From Rhizobium indicum (GTDB taxonomy: Bacteria > Pseudomonadota > Alphaproteobacteria > Rhizobiales > Rhizobiaceae): a stretch of DNA of 64,000 nucleotides. The notes under the pieces are model-generated. The model ran no database searches, was not told the origin of the DNA, and saw only the letters and a program-made list of their open reading frames with translations. Positions within the stretch are counted from its first letter, which is position 1. Every line of letters begins with the position of its first letter. Where the stretch lies: NCBI RefSeq assembly GCF_005862305.2, contig NZ_CP054021.1, forward strand, positions 992,001 to 1,056,000, in the 5' to 3' direction. The position numbers and the translations under genes are program-made. This document shows, piece by piece, positions 1-7,084 of the stretch.

Positions 1-320
1 TGCAGACGCTGGTCACCGGGATTGACCTCAGGCCAGCCACCGGCTGCGGCGATCTGCTGATACTGCATGATTGCCTGCTGGGCGCTTGCGACCGATTGGG
101 GCCCAAGGATCGGCGTGTTGGAAACCATGGCGGTCGCCGTGCGCGACGCCGCCTTGGCGTCGAACTGGTCGTCCCAGTTGCCGCGGCGCGGCGCGTTGAT
201 CAGCGTATCGAGCGCCGATTGCGCGAATGCCGGCGCGGCAAGCGCGCTGGCGCCAACCGTTGCCGCGGACGCAAGGAAGGCGCGGCGCGAGAGAGCTTCA
301 ATTCCGTTTTTCTTCGACAT
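1..320 (-). CDS. ldtP: L,D-transpeptidase (YcbB-type), N-terminal part; 3' end outside window
   Basis: Only the first 106 or so codons are present; the gene runs off the left edge. The protein starts MSKKNG and has a twin-arginine signal (SRRAFL at residues 11-16), a hydrophobic Ala-rich stretch and a likely cleavage after AFA (residue 33), so it is exported. The following sequence (NAPRRGNWDDQFD) resembles rhizobial murein L,D-transpeptidases, which make 3-3 cross-links in peptidoglycan; the catalytic Cys domain would lie outside the window. The gene directly upstream on the same strand is an LdtR-type MarR regulator, known from Liberibacter and Sinorhizobium to control ldtP. That context supports the name; the catalytic domain itself cannot be checked here. 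Confidence 0.75.
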   Translation of the reverse strand, partial: MSKKNGIEALSRRAFLASAATVGASALAAPAFAQSALDTLINAPRRGNWDDQFDAKAASRTATAMVSNTPILGPQSVASAQQAIMQYQQIAAAGGWPEVNPGDQRL

Positions 321-765
321 AGTCCCAACCACTGAATGCCGCTATAAAGAGAACCTGCGGCCTTTTGCGATATCACTGCGCTTTAACGCAGATCCCAGTC
401 CATTCGTTGTCCGGCGCATCAAAAAATTCCGCTTGCCCCATCACAAGATTGCGATGCGGCAGCCTGAACATTCCTGATCGGTCTATTGAAAGCGCCGGTT
501 GTTAAGCCTTCCGCTGCCACACCAATATGGCCAATTCGTGTTGCCGGGCCGGAAGACGGACTTGCCGACTGCGGGAAACAGGACACAACGAACCATATGA
601 CGGGGTAAAGCGTGCCGGTTAATAACGGCTAAAAAACGGCTTGAATACCGGGCTTTGCGCTTGCCTGCCATGCGTTGCAAAGATGCCACGCGAGAGCAAA
701 CGGCAAAAACCGGACGCGCAGGGACGCATCCGGTTTTGATCAACCCTGAAATGAGGTCAGGGGTC
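321..765. promoter_or_regulatory. 445-bp spacer between ldtR and ldtP
   Basis: No convincing gene lies here. On the minus strand it holds the ldtR terminator (704-738) and must hold the ldtP promoter. A short imperfect dyad CTGCG-N6-CGCAG lies at 376-391, and a TTTATA-like -10 candidate sits about 20 bases before the ldtP start. An 86-codon open frame at 483-743 would cross the terminator and has no recognisable similarity, so it was not called. Confidence 0.4.
704..738 (-). terminator. Rho-independent terminator of ldtR
   Basis: Read on the minus strand, arms AAAACCGGA and TCCGGTTTTT close a hairpin that ends in a run of T. It begins about 28 bases after the ldtR stop codon, so ldtR and ldtP are probably separate transcripts. 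Confidence 0.7.
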
Positions 766-1281
766 TCAGAGGCGATACAGGATCTGGTCGTTCCAGAAAC
801 GGTCCAGGCGCTGGAGCAGTTTGTTCATCTGCGTGAACTCGTCGGTGCCGATGCCGCCGACCTTGTCGATCGAGGCGATGTGGCGTTCGTAGAGCTTGGC
901 CACCGTTTCGGCGATGTCCTGGCCGGTTTCGGTCAGGCTGATGCGGACCGAGCGGCGGTCGATGCGCGAGCGCTGGTGGTTGATGAAGCCGAGATCGACC
1001 AGCTTCTTGACGTTGTAGGAGACGTTGGAGCCGAGATAGTAGCCACGCGAGCGCAGCTCGCCGGCGGTCAGCTCGGAATTGCCGATGTTGAAAAGGAGCA
1101 GCGCCTGGATGGCGTTGACATCGCTGCGACCCTGGCGGTCGAATTCGTCCTTGATGACGTCGAGAAGACGACGGTGCAGACGTTCAACGAGATGAAGGGA
1201 TTCCATGTAAAGATCACGGATGTCGTGGTCCTGCTGGTCACGGAAGGTCGATACCGCCTGCGGCTTGATTTTCGTGTTCAT
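766..1281 (-). CDS. ldtR: MarR-family transcriptional regulator LdtR
   Basis: The 171-residue protein has the winged-helix layout of MarR regulators: an N-terminal dimerisation helix, a helix-turn-helix around residues 55-95 (ELTAGELRSRGYYLGSNVSY), and a wing with RSRIDRRSVRISLTETG at about residues 103-119. Length and sequence fit LdtR, which in Liberibacter and Sinorhizobium controls an L,D-transpeptidase gene and osmotic tolerance. The position directly upstream of an L,D-transpeptidase gene on the same strand agrees. The start is ATG with a GAGG ribosome site (gtgaggcagttaacATG). A TCGAAT-N9-ATTCGA dyad lies 61-81 bases upstream and may be its own operator. Confidence 0.85.
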   Translation of the reverse strand: MNTKIKPQAVSTFRDQQDHDIRDLYMESLHLVERLHRRLLDVIKDEFDRQGRSDVNAIQALLLFNIGNSELTAGELRSRGYYLGSNVSYNVKKLVDLGFINHQRSRIDRRSVRISLTETGQDIAETVAKLYERHIASIDKVGGIGTDEFTQMNKLLQRLDRFWNDQILYRL

Positions 1282-1341
1282 GTTAACTGCCTCACTGTTT
1301 GTTTGGCGGTGTGTTTTCTTCCCGCCTTGAGTGAGACCCTA

Positions 1342-1362
1342 TCGAATACATATAAAATTCGA
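1342..1362. promoter_or_regulatory. Dyad in the ldtR promoter region, possible autoregulatory operator
   Basis: TCGAAT (1342-1347) and ATTCGA (1357-1362) form a perfect 6-bp inverted repeat with an AT-rich 9-bp spacer. It lies 61-81 bases upstream of the ldtR start codon. The size and symmetry suit a MarR dimer. No matching copy was seen before ldtP, so binding by LdtR is inferred only from position. Confidence 0.4.
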
Positions 1363-1409
1363 CTTAAACCGCAGGCTTAACGGAGCCTTACCGGTAACTC
1401 CACGTTGTC

Positions 1410-1874
1410 TCAGGGTAAATCAACACTTACCTGGCGGCGATGCCGGCGCTTTTCCAGCCAGAGCAGCAGGCGGAAAATCAAGTAGACCACGGCGACAATG
1501 ACATGCAGCAGGATGATCAACTGGTTGGGGCCGAAAATATTCGGCAGCAGGCCATACATGAGGATTTGTCCGCCGGCGGCCAGCACCCAGATGACCGGTC
1601 CCCAGGAGACGGTGAGCCAGAGGCCGAGGGAGGCGACGGGGAAGAGCACTGCGAGGCTGGTGCTCGCCACTTTCCATGGCAGGCTCAAAAGATCGAAGCG
1701 GCCGGCGCCGACCAGCGAATAGCCGACGAGCATGGCCCAATATTGCAGGCCGAACCAGAAGCAGGATAAGGCAACCAGTCTCAAGAAGAGAATGAAGAGG
1801 ATATCCGCCAGTGTGCGTTTCGGTATCGTCGGGGATTCGGTTTCCATAGCGCAGACATCGGTTTGGGGTTGCAT
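1410..1874 (-). CDS. Small integral membrane protein (DUF6163-like)
   Basis: The 154-residue protein has about four hydrophobic segments (roughly residues 26-54, 66-88, 90-110 and 117-140) and a basic C-terminus (EKRRHRRQ), so it is probably an inner-membrane protein with the tail in the cytoplasm. It resembles an uncharacterised rhizobial family found between ldtR and hemB. No catalytic motif is visible. An internal ATG (METESP, at 1847) is an alternative start. It is divergent from hemB with a 201-bp shared upstream region. Function unknown. Confidence 0.7.
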   Translation of the reverse strand: MQPQTDVCAMETESPTIPKRTLADILFILFLRLVALSCFWFGLQYWAMLVGYSLVGAGRFDLLSLPWKVASTSLAVLFPVASLGLWLTVSWGPVIWVLAAGGQILMYGLLPNIFGPNQLIILLHVIVAVVYLIFRLLLWLEKRRHRRQVSVDLP

Positions 1875-2075
1875 CTTCGCAAAAGCGCTGCGCGTCGGAC
1901 AAGACGCGCCAAGGACGCTCTATAACATTGCGTTTGCGCATTACCTCGAAAATCGATTCCAGATTCGGGATTATGCGCCACCGGTTTTCCGCCGCGGCCA
2001 ATCGTCCGGTTTGGATTTTCCAGGCGCCATGATAATGAGCGCTCCGATAAATGGAATGGGCCAGGGACAGATATC

Positions 2076-3089
2076 ATGCAGGACAGGACTCATCTCGTCG
2101 ACGAGATCACCGGCCATCGCCGCATGCGGCGCAACCGCAAGGCGGATTGGACACGCCGGCTGGTGCAGGAGAACCGGCTGACGGTCGACGACCTGATCTG
2201 GCCGATCTTCATCGTGCCAGGTTCCGGCATCATCGATCCGATCCCGGCCATGCCGGGCGTCAACCGCTTGAGCATCGACAAGGCTGTCGAAGCGGCGCGC
2301 GAAGCGGCCGGCCTCGGCATTCCCGCACTCGCCACCTTTCCGAATATCGAGATGGAGCTGCGCGACGAGACCGGCTCGAACAGCCTCGAAGCCAACAACC
2401 TGATCAATCAGGCGACGGCGGCGATCAAGAAGGCGGTGCCTGATATCGGCATCATTACCGATGTCGCGCTCGATCCCTTCACCAGCCACGGCCATGACGG
2501 CATTCTCAGAGGCGGCGAGATCGTCAATGACGAGACGGTCGACCAGGTGGCGCGCGCCGCCGTGATGCAGGCAGATGCCGGCGCCGATATCATCGCGCCG
2601 TCGGAGATGATGGACGGCCGCATCGGCGCGATCCGCATGGCGCTCGATGCGGCCGGCCACCAGAGCGTCGGCATCATGAGCTATGCGACGAAATTCGCCT
2701 CCGCCTTCTACGGTCCCTATCGCGAGGCGATCTCGACAGGCGGTCTGCTGAAAGGCGACAAGAAGACCTATTATATCGACCCCGCCAACGGCACAGAGGC
2801 GATCCGCGACGCGGCCCTCGACGTCAAGGAAGGTGCCGACATGCTGATGGTCAAGCCCGGCCTGCCCTATCTCGATATCTGCTGGCGGATGAAGGAGGCC
2901 TTTGGCCTGCCGACCTTCGCCTACCAGGTGTCCGGCGAATATACGCAGATCAAGGCGGCGGCGATGAATGGCTGGATCGATGGCGAGCGGGCGATGCTCG
3001 AAACGCTGCTGTCGTTCAAGCGGGCGGGTTGCGACGGCGTCCTCACCTATTTCGCGGTCGAAGTGGCGAAAATTCTCGCAAAGCGGTGA
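2076..3089 (+). CDS. hemB: Delta-aminolevulinic acid dehydratase (porphobilinogen synthase)
   Basis: The enzyme condenses two 5-aminolevulinate molecules to porphobilinogen in the cytoplasm, the second common step of heme and cobalamin synthesis. The 337-residue protein has both Schiff-base lysines in their usual settings: K206 in SYATKFASAFYGPYR and K260 in LMVKPGLPYLDI. The loop at residues 128-141 reads TDVALDPFTSHGHD, without the cysteines of zinc-dependent enzymes, so this is the magnesium-dependent type usual in alphaproteobacteria. The start follows an AGGGA ribosome site. A RIME-like repeat begins right at the stop codon. Confidence 0.97.
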   Translation: MQDRTHLVDEITGHRRMRRNRKADWTRRLVQENRLTVDDLIWPIFIVPGSGIIDPIPAMPGVNRLSIDKAVEAAREAAGLGIPALATFPNIEMELRDETGSNSLEANNLINQATAAIKKAVPDIGIITDVALDPFTSHGHDGILRGGEIVNDETVDQVARAAVMQADAGADIIAPSEMMDGRIGAIRMALDAAGHQSVGIMSYATKFASAFYGPYREAISTGGLLKGDKKTYYIDPANGTEAIRDAALDVKEGADMLMVKPGLPYLDICWRMKEAFGLPTFAYQVSGEYTQIKAAAMNGWIDGERAMLETLLSFKRAGCDGVLTYFAVEVAKILAKR

Positions 3090-3193
3090 CTGCATAATTC
3101 CTTAAATCGGAATCGATTTAAGGATAAAATTATGCAGCGATTCAAAGTGCTACAGCGTCCTTTGCGCATCTCAAAAAACGCGCGGCGCTGTAG
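3090..3193. repeat. RIME-like palindromic element, full-length copy
   Basis: Two imperfect palindromes follow each other: 3090-3137 (outer arms CTGCATAATT and TTATGCAG around an ATCGAT centre) and 3150-3193 (CTACAGCG and CGCTGTAG). They are joined by the linker GATTCAAAGTG. This two-palindrome plan matches the Rhizobium intergenic mosaic elements as I know them. Related copies in this window are at 6979, 17512, 37750, 47659 and 51470. Confidence 0.75.
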
Positions 3194-3300
3194 TGCATGA
3201 TGCCGAAAAGTGTCCGCGGTTTTCGGACGACATCATGCTCCATTTCTTTGATTTAGATGCGGATGGTTTTAGGCCGATCCGGCCTAAAACCATCCGCATC
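3194..3300. repeat. Second palindromic repeat plus a perfect 21-bp hairpin
   Basis: A palindrome at 3194-3240 (GCATGATG ... CATCATGC, with CCGAAAA and TTTTCGG inside) is followed by a perfect inverted repeat, 3256-3276 against 3280-3300, with a 3-base loop. Copies of the first part occur at 43352-43389 and 46636-46685. The hairpin could end hemB transcription, although there is no T run after it. Confidence 0.7.
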
Positions 3301-3370
3301 TGGGGCAGATTATTGCATTTTGGCCTGCCGATACCATATCAGCGGCATCGCTTTTCCTGAGGAGATTGAG

Positions 3371-3829
3371 ATGAGCTACAACCCCAATCCGCTTTATGCC
3401 GCACCGGAGGACTGGCGCGCCTATAGCGGCGTGTTGAGCCGCCGGGTCTTCGCCTTCATCCTCGATTACGTCATCGTAGCGCTGCTCTGCATTCCCGCGG
3501 CGATCGTGCTGTTCTTCCTATCGATCGTTACGCTGGGGCTCGGCTTCTTTCTCTACCCTGCCCTCTTCGTCATCGTCGCCGGCATTTACTTCGGCCTGAC
3601 GGTGGGCGGGCCGAGCCAGGCCTCGCTCGGCATGCGCGCCATGGGGATCGCAATCGTGCGCGTCGATGGACGGCCGATGGATTTCATGACGGCGATCGTG
3701 CATCTGGCACTGTTCTGGATCCTCAACTCGGTGCTGACGCCGCTCATTCTGCTTGCCGGCCTGTTTATCGAACGCAGCCGTCTCGTTCACGACCTGCTGG
3801 TCGGCACGGCGACGGTGCGCACGGCCTGA
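3371..3829 (+). CDS. RDD-family membrane protein
   Basis: The 152-residue protein has an RDD domain: YSGVLSRRVFAFILDYVIVALL with the Arg-Asp pattern at residues 19-41, a second hydrophobic pair at about 45-80, the segment GGPSQASLGMRAMGIAIVRVDG, and a third helix near the C-terminus ending in ERSRLVHDLLVGT. Three or four membrane segments are expected. Family members are often linked to transport, but the role here is unknown. The ATG at 3371 was chosen because it follows GAGGAGATTGAG; an open frame reaching back to 3257 runs into the hairpin repeat. A terminator follows. Confidence 0.85.
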   Translation: MSYNPNPLYAAPEDWRAYSGVLSRRVFAFILDYVIVALLCIPAAIVLFFLSIVTLGLGFFLYPALFVIVAGIYFGLTVGGPSQASLGMRAMGIAIVRVDGRPMDFMTAIVHLALFWILNSVLTPLILLAGLFIERSRLVHDLLVGTATVRTA

Positions 3830-3872
3830 GACTTTGGCTGAGACCTTGGCTGAAATCCTAACTGCGATCCCG

Positions 3873-3907
3873 GGCGGAGACGAAATAAAGTCTCCGCCTT
3901 CTCTTTG
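3873..3907 (+). terminator. Terminator after the RDD gene
   Basis: GGCGGAGAC (3873-3881) pairs with GTCTCCGCC (3890-3898), with an 8-base loop and a T-rich tail (TTCTCTTT). Confidence 0.65.
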
Positions 3908-4046
3908 CCGGCGGGCGCCAGCGCTCCATATCTAAAATTAGAAGACCGATATGAAGGGCGAAAAGCGCCCCGCTGTTGACGTTTTTTATTCTTAGGTCAT
4001 GCTGTCAGGAAACGGCACGGTCTCGACAAGGAAATTTCCGCGACAA

Positions 4047-4823
4047 ATGAATACGCAGACGACGCCATCACCGCAGTTTTATCTGACGGCCCCGGCTGCG
4101 TGTCCGTACCTGCCGCATGAGATGGAGCGCAAGGTGTTCACCCATCTGGTCGGCCCGCGCGCCGCCGAGATGAACGACATCCTGACGCAGGGCGGTTTCC
4201 GCCGCTCGCAGAACATCGCTTATCGCCCGGCCTGCGAATCCTGTCGCGCCTGCGTTTCCGTGCGAATTCTCGCCCAGGAATTCGAGCCGACGAAATCAAT
4301 GAAGCGGGTGCTTGCCGCCAATTCCGACGTCATCGCCACCGAATTCGCAGCCCAGCCTTCCAGCGAGCAATATTCGCTGTTCCGACGCTATCTCGATTTT
4401 CGCCACCAGCAGGGCGGCATGTCCGACATGACCGTGCTCGACTATGCAATCATGGTGGAAGACACGCATGTGAATACGAGAATCATCGAATACCGTCGGC
4501 GTGAGGAAGGCTCAGGACTGGAGCAGCGTCCGAAGGGCGAGCTGCTCGCCGCCGCGCTCACCGACACGATGAGCGACGGGTTGTCGATGGTCTATTCCTA
4601 TTTCAATCCGGCGCTTGAACGGCGTTCGCTCGGCACCTTCATGATTCTCGATCATGTCAGACGCACGAAAGCTCTGGGACTGCCGCATGTCTACCTCGGC
4701 TACTGGGTTCAAGGGTCGCGGAAAATGGACTACAAGACGCGCTTCCAGCCGCAGGAGCATCTGACCCCGCGCGGCTGGGAACGCTTCGATCCCTCGTCCA
4801 TGCCCGAGAGCACCCACGACTGA
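4047..4823 (+). CDS. bpt: Aspartate/glutamate leucyltransferase (bacterial Ate-like)
   Basis: This aminoacyl-tRNA-protein transferase moves Leu from Leu-tRNA to proteins with N-terminal Asp or Glu and so feeds the N-end rule degradation path. The 258-residue protein carries the family signature at residues 55-75: [20 protein letters not shown] with the paired cysteines. It also has [22 protein letters not shown] and [20 protein letters not shown] near the C-terminus. The ATG at 4047 (MNTQTTPSP) was preferred to the upstream one at 3999 because family members begin shortly before [10 protein letters not shown]. The next gene starts directly after its stop codon. Confidence 0.93.
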   Translation: MNTQTTPSPQFYLTAPAACPYLPHEMERKVFTHLVGPRAAEMNDILTQGGFRRSQNIAYRPACESCRACVSVRILAQEFEPTKSMKRVLAANSDVIATEFAAQPSSEQYSLFRRYLDFRHQQGGMSDMTVLDYAIMVEDTHVNTRIIEYRRREEGSGLEQRPKGELLAAALTDTMSDGLSMVYSYFNPALERRSLGTFMILDHVRRTKALGLPHVYLGYWVQGSRKMDYKTRFQPQEHLTPRGWERFDPSSMPESTHD

Positions 4824-5711
4824 ATGTTCCCCACCGCACTTTCCGACCATCGGAAGGGCCTGCTGCTGACGGCGATCGGCGGGCTGGCGCTTTCCGTGGA
4901 TATCCCCCTGATGAGGCTCGCTGACGGCGAGCTTTGGTCGATCCTTGCCGCGAGAAGCATCGCGACCCTTGGCGTGACGCTGCTGGTGGCAACGGCGCTC
5001 AGGATCGCCAAGGGGCGATGGCCAGTGCTCGTGCCGGGCTGGCCGGGCCTCGTCACCGGTCTGCTTTACGGCCTGACCACGGTGGTCTTCCTTCTCGCCG
5101 TTTTCAACACGTCGACAGCCAATGTCGTTTTTATCGTCGCCTTCAATCCGATGTTCGCCGCGCTTCTTTCCTGGATTTTCCTCAAGGAGCGGCCGGCGCT
5201 GGCAACGCTGATCGCCATGGCGGCGATGATCTTCGGCGTCGGCCTGATCGTCCGGGACGGGCTTTCGGGCGGCCATCTCTTCGGCGATACCATGGCGCTG
5301 CTTACCGCCTTCATCATTGCCGCCGCCATCACCATCAGCCGCGCCTCTCGCCGGGAGATGGGCTTCGTCTCGCTGCTTTCGACGGTGCTGCCGGCGGCGG
5401 TCGGCCTGATCTCGGTCATGCCGGCAGGCGGTTTTTCGATCGAGCATCCGGCCTGGATCCTCTTCAACGGCGCGGTGATGATGCCACTTGCCTTCTGGTG
5501 CCTGGCGACCGGGCCGCGTTACCTCTCCGCGCCGGAGGTGGGCATGTTCTACCTGCTCGAAACCGTGCTCGCACCGATCTGGGTCTGGCTGATCTTTGCG
5601 GAAACACCGGCGCCGATGACGCTGGTCGGCGGCGGCATCCTGGTGGCGGCGATCGCAGCCCATTCCGTCTGGATCGTGCGGAGGAAAAGCATCGTTCAAA
5701 TGGCAGGCTAG
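4824..5711 (+). CDS. EamA/DMT-superfamily transporter
   Basis: The 295-residue protein has about ten hydrophobic segments arranged as two EamA repeats (roughly residues 10-135 and 145-285), the pattern of drug/metabolite transporters of the inner membrane. Features such as TANVVFIVAFNPMFAALLSWIFLKERP are typical of the first repeat. The substrate cannot be read from the sequence; exporters of amino acids and other metabolites belong here. Its ATG lies directly after the bpt stop codon, so the two are probably co-transcribed. Confidence 0.85.
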   Translation: MFPTALSDHRKGLLLTAIGGLALSVDIPLMRLADGELWSILAARSIATLGVTLLVATALRIAKGRWPVLVPGWPGLVTGLLYGLTTVVFLLAVFNTSTANVVFIVAFNPMFAALLSWIFLKERPALATLIAMAAMIFGVGLIVRDGLSGGHLFGDTMALLTAFIIAAAITISRASRREMGFVSLLSTVLPAAVGLISVMPAGGFSIEHPAWILFNGAVMMPLAFWCLATGPRYLSAPEVGMFYLLETVLAPIWVWLIFAETPAPMTLVGGGILVAAIAAHSVWIVRRKSIVQMAG

Positions 5712-5715
5712 GACG

Positions 5716-5744
5716 TTGTCGCCTGCTCGACCTCATGTTATAAC
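5716..5744 (+). promoter_or_regulatory. Candidate sigma70 promoter of the AbrB/Doc module
   Basis: TTGTCG (5716-5721) and TATAAC (5739-5744) are 17 bp apart. The -10 overlaps the 8-bp palindrome GTTATAAC (5737-5744), which could also be the antitoxin operator. An AGAGGA ribosome site follows before the ATG at 5769. Confidence 0.5.
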
Positions 5745-5768
5745 TCCGTTACCACAGAGGACAAAACG

Positions 5769-5990
5769 ATGAACGTCACAATCCGCAAGATCGGAAATTC
5801 CGAGGGTGTAATCATCCCTAAAGAGGTGCTGCAGCGGTTGGGCCTGAGCAGCGGCGACAGCCTGGAACTGCGAGAGATCGAGGGTAATATTCAGCTTGTA
5901 CCGGAATCGGCCGATCTTGCCGAGCAAATGCGGGCAGCCCGCATCGGCATGGAAAAATATCGGGTGGCGCTCCGCGAACTCGCCAAATGA
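5769..5990 (+). CDS. AbrB/MazE-type antitoxin
   Basis: This 73-residue protein is a SpoVT-AbrB swapped-hairpin DNA-binding domain: VTIRKIGNSEGVIIPKEVLQ at residues 3-22, followed by LSSGDSLELREIEGNIQL. The C-terminal part (residues 48-73) is charged and helical, as expected for the toxin-binding tail. It overlaps the following Doc gene by 4 bases (ATGA), the usual antitoxin-first order. It probably neutralises Doc and represses the promoter before it. Confidence 0.88.
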   Translation: MNVTIRKIGNSEGVIIPKEVLQRLGLSSGDSLELREIEGNIQLVPESADLAEQMRAARIGMEKYRVALRELAK

Positions 5991-6379
5991 TACGGCTTAA
6001 GTGGCTAAGCCGCCAAGCAATTGAAAATACGCACGATGAGCAAATTGCCGAGCATGGCGGTCTGGCTGGCCTGCGGGATGCCAATGCATTGGAAACCAGC
6101 TTGGCACGCCCGCTTAACAAGGCTGCATACGGCGAGACAGACATCTTCGTACTCGCCGCAGCCTATCTCTATGCCATTGTCAGAAACCACCCATTCGTGG
6201 ATGAAAACAAGCGTACCGGCTATCTCGCGGCGTTTACCTTTCTCTACATCAACCGCTACGTCATCAATGCCGACAACGCGCAGGTCATTGCATTTGTACT
6301 AGACGTAGCCGCCGGCGAGATCGACGAAGAAGGTGCAACCCGCTTCCTGCGGGATTTCAGCATACCCCTCAGCCCGTAG
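5987..6379 (+). CDS. Doc-type (Fic-fold) toxin
   Basis: The 130-residue protein has the Doc/Fic core motif HPFVDENKRTG at residues 68-78, matching HxFx(D/E)xNKR. The catalytic His68 and Asp72 are present. In phage P1 Doc, this fold phosphorylates elongation factor EF-Tu and stops translation. The N-terminus (WLSRQAIENTHDEQIAEHGGLAGLRD) is typical of the death-on-curing family. Translation is coupled to the AbrB-like antitoxin by a 4-base overlap. No mobile-element genes flank the pair. Confidence 0.9.
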   Translation: MIRLKWLSRQAIENTHDEQIAEHGGLAGLRDANALETSLARPLNKAAYGETDIFVLAAAYLYAIVRNHPFVDENKRTGYLAAFTFLYINRYVINADNAQVIAFVLDVAAGEIDEEGATRFLRDFSIPLSP

Positions 6380-6827
6380 CCTTGAACTGCTGCTGCTCCA
6401 ATTCCCTGCCAAGACCTTCGACCACATGCGCCCAGCCTTGCCGGGTCTTTTCCTCGTGTTCGGCCCATTCGGCGCACATTTCATGGGTCAGCGTCAGACG
6501 GCTGCCGCCGCCGAGAGGCTCGATGTTGATCTCGACGCGGTCGCAATTGTGATCGTGCTCCTCGACGGAGAAACTGAAGACCATACGTTGCGGGCGCTTC
6601 AGTTCCAGGAAGACGCCCTGATGAAAAGCGTCGCCGGTCGGGCGGCGGTCGACGACGAAGAAACGGCCGCCGACATGCGGATCGATTTCGGCGCGAATGA
6701 CATGACCGTCATCGGTCGCAAACAGGAAGCGGCGGGCGATTTCGGGGTTGAGCCAGGCGTCGTACACGGCAGCGGGCGGCACCCTATAGGTGTGGCTGAC
6801 ATGCAGTTTGATGGTGCTGGCGGGCAT
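6369..6827 (-). CDS. AHSA1/SRPBCC-domain protein
   Basis: The 152-residue protein is a single START-like ligand-binding fold of the AHSA1 group: KLHVSHTYRVPPAAVYDAWLNPEIARRFLF at the start, GGRFFVVDRR in the middle and LTLTHEMCAEWAEHEEKTRQGWAHVVEGL near the end. The ligand is unknown. The ATG at 6827 follows GGAGGAAAATCG, a good ribosome site; a longer frame to 7028 enters the repeat and was rejected. Its 3' end overlaps the end of the convergent doc gene by 11 bases. Rhizobial relatives often pair with an ArsR regulator; none is present here. Confidence 0.85.
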   Translation of the reverse strand: MPASTIKLHVSHTYRVPPAAVYDAWLNPEIARRFLFATDDGHVIRAEIDPHVGGRFFVVDRRPTGDAFHQGVFLELKRPQRMVFSFSVEEHDHNCDRVEINIEPLGGGSRLTLTHEMCAEWAEHEEKTRQGWAHVVEGLGRELEQQQFKATG

Positions 6828-6978
6828 CGATTTTCCTCCGTTAAGGGCGCGCGCACTTTCCCCAAGCACACGGGCCGCGGCCATTCCGTCCGCCTCGGAG
6901 CCGGCCTGTTCATATTTTTGGTAACAGGGAAGAGATAGAGGAGTTGTCGCGCCCGCCAAGAGTCGGGCGCGGAATTTA

Positions 6979-7080
6979 CTGGATAATTCCTTCAAACAGA
7001 ATCGATTGAAGGATAAATTATCCAGCAAATCAAAGTGTTACAGCGTCTTTGCGCGTCTGAAAGGACGCGGGACGCTGTTA
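6979..7080. repeat. RIME-like palindromic element, full-length copy
   Basis: The left palindrome is 6979-7025 (CTGGATAATT ... TTATCCAG, centre ATCGAT) and the right one about 7038-7080 (TTACAGCGTC ... GACGCTGTTA). The AAATCAAAGTG linker is kept. In both arms of the left palindrome the GCAT/ATGC of the copy at 3090 is changed to GGAT/ATCC, a compensated change that keeps pairing. It ends four bases before the parC stop codon. Confidence 0.7.
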
Positions 7081-7084
7081 TGCT

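Noticed and set aside
483..743. 86-codon minus-strand frame between ldtR and ldtP
   Set aside because: It crosses the ldtR terminator and has no similarity or good ribosome site.
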